From NCBI GenBank assembly GCA_023053575.1, contig JAKZAP010000071.1, positions 62,001-126,000 on the forward strand: DNA of 64,000 nt, in the 5' to 3' direction. The notes beneath the pieces are model-generated. The model saw only the letters and a list, made by a program, of their open reading frames with translations, was not told the DNA's origin and ran no database searches. The position numbers and the translations under genes are program-made. Below are positions 58,501 to 64,000 of the stretch, in pieces (positions within the stretch are counted from its first letter, which is position 1; each line of letters opens with the position of its first letter). Source of the stretch: Branchinecta lynchi (Eukaryota > Arthropoda > Branchiopoda > Anostraca > Branchinectidae).

Positions 58501-59002
58501 AAACAAACCTTGTGAGAAAACCAACCTTATGGGGAAACAAACCCTGCGGGAAAACCAACCTTGTGGGAAAACCAACCTTGCGGGAAAACAAACCTAGTGG
58601 TAAAAAAAACCTTGTGGGGAAACAAACCTTTCGGGAAAACCAACCTTGTGGGAAAACAAACCTTGTGGGAAAACAAACCTTGTGGGAAAACAAACCTTGT
58701 GGGAAAACAAACCTTGTGGGAAAACAAACCTTATGGGAAAACAAACCTTGTGGGGAAACAAACATTGTGGGAAAACCAGCCTTGCGGGAAAGCGAACCTT
58801 TTGGGAAAAAAAACCTTGTGGGAAAACAAACCTTGTGGGAAAACCAACCTTATGGGAAAACAAACCTAGTGGGAAAACAAACCTTGTGGGGAAACAAACC
58901 TTTCGGGAAAACCAACCTTGTGGGAAAACAAACCTTGTGGGAAAACAAACCTTGCGGGAAAACTAACCTTGTGGGAAAACAAACCCTGCGGGAAAACCAA
59001 CC

Positions 59003-60872
59003 TTGTGGGAAAACCAACCTTGTGGGGAAACAAACCTTTCGGGAAAACCAACCTTGTGGGAAAACAAACCTTGTGAGAAAACAAACCTTGTGGGAAAACA
59101 AACCTTATGGGGAAAGCAACCCTGCGGGAAAACCAACCTTGTGGGAAAACCAACCTTGTGGGAAAGTGAACCTTTTGGGAAAACCAACACAGTGGGAAAA
59201 CAAACCTTGTGGGAAAACCAACCTTGCGGGAAAACCAACCTTGTGGGAAAACAAACCTTGTGGGAAAACAAAACTTGTGGGAAAACAAACCTTGTGGGAA
59301 AACAAACCTTATGGGAAAACAAACCTTGTGGGGAAACGAACCTTGCGGGAAAACCAACCTTGTGGGAAAACAAACCTTGTGGGGAAACAAACCTAGTGGG
59401 AAAACAAACCTTGTGAGAAAACAATCCTTGTGGGAAAACAAACCTTGTGGGGAAACAAACCTTGCGGGAAAACTAACCTTGTGGGAAAACAAACCCTGCA
59501 GGAAAACCAACCTTGTAGGAAAACCCACCTTGTGGGGAAACAAACCTTTCGGGAAAACTAACCTTGTGGGAAAACAAACCCTGCGGGAAAACCAACCTTG
59601 TGGGAAAACAAACCTTGTGGGGAAACAAACCTTGTGAGAAAACAAACCTTGTGGGAAAACCAACCTTATGGGGAAACAAACCCTGCGGGAAAACCAACCT
59701 TGTGGGAAAACCAACCTTGCGGGAAAGCGAACCTTTTGGGAAAACCAACACAGTGGGAAAACAAACCTTGTGAGAAAACAATCCTTGTGGGAAAACAAAC
59801 CTTGTGGGGAAACAAACCTTGTGGGGAAACAAAACTTGTGGGAAAACTAACCTTGTGGGAAAACAAACCTTGCGGGAAAACTAACCTTGTGGGAAAACAA
59901 ACCCTGCGGGAAAACCAACCTTGTGGGAAAACCAACCTTGTGGGGAAACAAACCTTTCGGGAAAACAAACCTTGTGGGAAAACAAACCTTGTGGGAAAAC
60001 AAACCTTGTGGGAAGACAAACCTTATGGGGAAAGCAACCCTGCGGGAAAACCTACCTTGTGGGAAAACCAACCTTGTGGGAAAGCGAACCTTTTGGGAAA
60101 ACCAACACAGTGGGAAAACAAACCTTGTGGGAAAACCAACCTTGCGGGAAAACCAACCTTGTGGGAAAACAAACCTTGTGGGAAAACAAACCTTGTGGGA
60201 AAACCAACCTTGTGGGAAAACCAACCTTGTGGGGAAACAAACCTTTCGGGAAAACCAACCTTGTGGGAAAGCAAACCTTGTGGGAAAACAAACCTTGTGG
60301 GAAAACAAACCTTATGGGGAAAGCAACCCTGCGGGAAAACCAACCTTGTGGGAAAACCAACCTTGTGGGAAAGCGAACCTTTTGGGAAAACCAACACAGT
60401 GGGAAAACAAACCTTGTGGGAAAACCAACCTTGCGGGAAAACAAACCTTGTGGGAAAACAAACCTTGTGGGAAAACAAACCTTATGGGGAAACAAACCTT
60501 GTGGGGATACAAACCCTGCGGGAAAACCAACCTTGTGGAAAAACAAACCTTGTGGGAAAACAAACCTTGAGGGAAAACAAACCTTGTGAGAAAACAAACC
60601 TTGTGGGAAAACCAACCTTGTGGGGAAACAAACCCTGCGGGAAAACCAACCTTGTGGGAAAACCAACCTTGCGGTAAAGCGAACCTTTTGGGAAAACCAA
60701 CACAGTGGGAAAACAAACCTTGTGAGAAAACAATCCTTGTGGGAAAACAAACCTTGTGGGGAAACAAACCTTGTGGGGAAACAAACCTTGTGGGAAAACT
60801 AACCTTGTGGGAAAACAAACCTTGCGGGAAAACTAACCTTGTGGGAAAACAAACCCTGCGGGAAAACCAACC
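59003..60872 (+). repeat. Higher-order repeat of satellite B, copy 1 (~1.87-1.89 kb)
   Basis: The variant order from 59003 recurs from 60873 (offset 1870, 110 monomers). Slightly further along, 59666-60308 recurs at 61553-62195 (offset 1887, 111 monomers). Confidence 0.8.
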
Positions 60873-62760
60873 TTGTGGGAAAACCAACCTTGTGGGGAAA
60901 CAAACCTTTCGGGAAAACCAACCTTGTGGGAAAACAAACCTTGTGGGAAAACAAACCTTGTGGGAAAACAAACCTTATGGGGAAAGCAACCCTGCGGAAA
61001 AACCAACCTTGTGGGAAAACCAACCTTGTGGGAAAGCGAACCTTTTGGGAAAACCAACACAGTGGGAAAACAAACCTTGTGGGAAAACCAACCTTGCGGG
61101 AAAACCAACCTTGTGGGAAAACAAACCTTGTGGGAAAACAAAACTTGTGGGAAAACAAACCTTGTGGGAAAACAAACCTTATGGGAAAACAAACCTTGTG
61201 GGGAAACGAACCTTGCGGGAAAACCAACCTTGTGGGAAAACAAACCTTGTGGGGAAAAAAACCTAGTGGGAAAACAAACCTTGTGAGAAAACAATCCTTG
61301 TGGGAAAACAAACCTTGTGGGGAAACAAACCTTGCGGGAAAAGTAACCTTGTGGGAAAACAAACCCTGCGGGAAAACCAACCTTGTAGGAAAACCCACCT
61401 TGTGGGGAAACAAATCTTTCGGGAAAACTAACCTTGTGGGAAAACAAACCCTGCGGGAAAACCAACCTTGTGGGAAAACAAACCTTGTGGGAAAACAAAC
61501 CTTGTGGGAAAACAAACCTTGTGAGAAAACAAACCTTGTGGGAAAACCAACCTTATGGGGAAACAAACCCTGCGGGAAAACCAACCTTGTGGGAAAACCA
61601 ACCTTGCGGGAAAGCGAACCTTTTGGGAAAACCAACACAGTGGGAAAACAAACCTTGTGAGAAAACAATCCTTGTGGGAAAACAAACCTTGTGGGGAAAC
61701 AAACCTTGTGGGGAAACAAAACTTGTGGGAAAACTAACCTTGTGGGAAAACAAACCTTGCGGGAAAACTAACCTTGTGGGAAAACAAACCCTGCGGGAAA
61801 ACCAACCTTGTTGGAAAACCAACCTTGTGGGGAAACAAACCTTTCGGGAAAACAAACCTTGTGGGAAAACAAACCTTGTGGGAAGACAAACCTTGTGATA
61901 AAACAAACCTTATGGGGAAAGCAACCCTGCGGAAAAACCTACCTTGTGGGAAAACCAACCTTGTGGGAAAGCGAACCTTTTGGGAAAACCAACACAGTGG
62001 GAAAACAAACCTTGTGGGAAAACCAACCTTGCGGGAAAACCAACCTTGTGGGAAAACAAACCTTGTGGGAAAACAAACCTTGTGGGAAAACCAACCTTGT
62101 GGGAAAACCAACCTTGTGGGGAAACAAACCTTTCGGGAAAACCAACCTTGTGGGAAAGCAAACCTTGTGGGAAAACAAACCTTGTGGGAAAACAAACCTT
62201 ATGGGGAAAGCAACCCTGCGGGAAAACCAACCTTGTGGGAAAACCAACCTTGTGGGAAAGCGAACCTTTTGGGAAAACCAACACAGTGGGAAAACAAACC
62301 TTGTGGGAAAACCAACCTTGCGGGAAAACCAACCTTGTGGGAAAACAAACCTTGTGGGAAAACAAACCTTGTGGGAAAACAAACCTTGTGGGAAAACAAA
62401 CCTTATGGGAAAACAAACCTTGTGGGGAAACGAACCTTGCGGGAAAACCAACCTTGCGGGAAAACCAACCTTGTGGGAAAACAAACCTTGTGGGAAAACA
62501 AACCTTGTGGGGAAACAAACCTAGTGGGAAAACAAACCTTGTGAGAAAACAGTCCTTGTGGGAAAACAAACCTTGTGGGGAAACAAACATTGCGGGAAAA
62601 CTAACCTTGTGGGAAAACAAACCCTGCGGGAAAACCAACCTTGTAGGAAAACCCACCTTGTGGGGAAACAAGACTTCCGGGAAAACTAACCTTGTGGGAA
62701 AACAAACCCTGCGGGAAAACCAACCTTGTGGGAAAACAAACCTTGTGGGAAAACAAACCT
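60873..62760 (+). repeat. Higher-order repeat of satellite B, copy 2 (~1.87-1.89 kb)
   Basis: Second copy of the block from 59003. The difference of one monomer between the two measured offsets shows a single-monomer gain or loss inside one copy. Confidence 0.75.
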
Positions 62761-64000
62761 TGTGGGAAAACAAACCTTGTGAGAAAACAGACCTTGTGGG
62801 AAAACCAACCTTATGGGGAAACAAACCCTGCGGGAAAACCAACCTTGTGGGAAATCCAACCTTGCGGGAAAGCGAACCTTTTGGGAAAATCAACACAGTG
62901 GGAAAACAAACCTTGTGAGAAAACAATCCTTGTGGGAAAACAAACCTTGTGGGGAAACAAACCTTGTGGGGAAACAAACCTTGCGGGAAAACTAACCTTG
63001 TGGGAAAACAAACCTTGCGGGAAAACTAACCTTGTGGGAAAACAAACCCTGCGGGAAAACCAACCTTGTGGGAAAACCAACCTTGTGGGAAAGCGAACCT
63101 TTTGGGAAAACCAACACAGTGGGAAAACAAACCTTGTGGGAAAACAAACCTTGTGGGAAAACAAACCTTGTGGGAAAACAAACCTTGTGGGAAAACCAAC
63201 CTTGTGGGAAAGCGAACCTTGGGGGAAAACAAAGCTCCTACAAGGGAAAACCAACACAGTGGGAAAACAAACCTTGTGGGAAAACCAAAATTGCGGGAAA
63301 ACCAACCTTGGGGGAAAACAAAGCTTGTGGGAAAACAAACCTTGTGGGAAAACCAACCTAGTGGGAAAAACAACCTAGTGGGAAAACAAACCTGGTGAGA
63401 AAACAAACCTTGTGGGAAAACCAACCATATGGGGAAAGCAACCCTGCGGGAAAACCAACCTTGTGGGAAAACCAACCCTGTGGGAAAGCGAACCTTTTGG
63501 GAAAACCCAACACAGTGGGAAAACAAACCTTGTGGGGAAACAAACCTAGTGGGAAAAAAAACCTTGTGGGGAAACAAACCTTTCGGGAAAACCAACCTTG
63601 TGGAAAAAAAAACCTTGTGGGAAAACCAACCTTGCGGGAAAACCAACCTTGGGGGAAAACAAAGCTTGTGGGGAAACAAACCTTGTGGGAAAACCAACCT
63701 TGTGAGAAAACAAACCTTGTGGGGAAACAAACCTAGTGGGAAAAAAAACCTTGTGGGGAAACAAACCTTTCGGGAAAACCAACCTTGTGGGAAAAAAAAC
63801 CTTGTGGGAAAACCAACCTTGCTGGAAAACCAACCTTGGGGGAAAACAAAGCTTGTGGGAAAACAAACCTTGTGGGAAAACCAACCTAGTGGGAAAAACA
63901 ACCTAGTGGGAAAACAAACCTTGTGAGAAAACAAACCTTGTGGGAAAACCAACCTTATGGGAAAACAAACCTAGTGGGAAAAAAAACCTTGTGGGGAAAC

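Larger units (their letters stand above)
43822..64000 (+). repeat. Satellite B: 17-bp monomer array, >20 kb
   Basis: Consensus GTGGGAAAACAAACCTT (17 bp). Common variants have CCAACCTT, a GCGGG, GGGGG, GTGAG or ATGGG start, AAGCGAACCTT, or CCAACACA. The monomer and its complement contain no stop, and 17 is not a multiple of 3. Every frame on both strands therefore reads as a 17-residue repeat (such as GKTNLVGKQTLWENKPC), giving overlapping open frames of up to 543 codons (51780-53411, minus). None is a gene. The array continues past the window end. Confidence 0.95.

Noticed and set aside
63228..63262. Odd CTCCTACAAGGG stretch in satellite B as a possible insertion
   Set aside because: Only about a dozen bases depart from the monomer, best read as a local rearrangement of two monomers.
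13992..64000. CRISPR-like appearance of short regular repeats
   Set aside because: Repeats are contiguous with no unique spacers, the DNA is eukaryotic and no cas-like gene is present. These are satellites.
43822..64000. Telomeric repeat
   Set aside because: A 17-bp unit with varied monomers, higher-order structure and an internal inversion does not resemble a telomerase-type repeat, though a subtelomeric site cannot be excluded.

Overview
The window is eukaryotic, repeat-dominated DNA, most likely from an invertebrate animal. There is no operon structure and I see no host gene with an intact, recognisable product. The only recognisable proteins belong to two decayed LTR retrotransposons. 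The species cannot be named from the sequence alone.

Layout. Positions 1-11136 are AT-leaning, gene-free DNA with old dispersed repeats, two short terminal-inverted-repeat elements, a perfect 42-bp hairpin, and two copies (about 3650-5187 and 8825-11136) of a composite block carrying four minisatellite families in the same order. Positions 11137-13991 hold the 3' part of a Ty3/gypsy-type element on the + strand. It reads integrase core (C-terminal half) and GPY/F module, then reverse transcriptase, then RNase H, then an integrase-type H2C2 zinc-binding domain, a polypurine tract and a probable 3' LTR. Integrase upstream of reverse transcriptase is the Gmr1-like order. A lone H2C2 domain at the C-terminal end of Pol is the unusual part.

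Positions 13992-40074 are about 26 kb of satellite A, a TTGACTGAC + (TGTC)n array with 17/21/25-bp units and several nested segmental duplications, including a 5.44-kb tandem one. Positions 40075-41924 hold a second, minus-strand LTR element: full 5' LTR, primer-binding site, gag-like ORF, large internal deletion, degenerate H2C2 domain, polypurine tract and truncated 3' LTR. Its 5' portion plus neighbouring satellite A is repeated in tandem (1584-bp offset) up to 43821. From 43822 to the window end, satellite B (17-bp monomer, GTGGGAAAACAAACCTT and variants) runs for over 20 kb, with one inverted segment (about 48944-49572) and a 1.87-1.89-kb higher-order period near the end.

The very long open frames across both satellites (up to about 540 codons) are by-products of stop-free monomers, not genes. 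The region looks like heterochromatin in which LTR elements and short tandem repeats have been amplified together.
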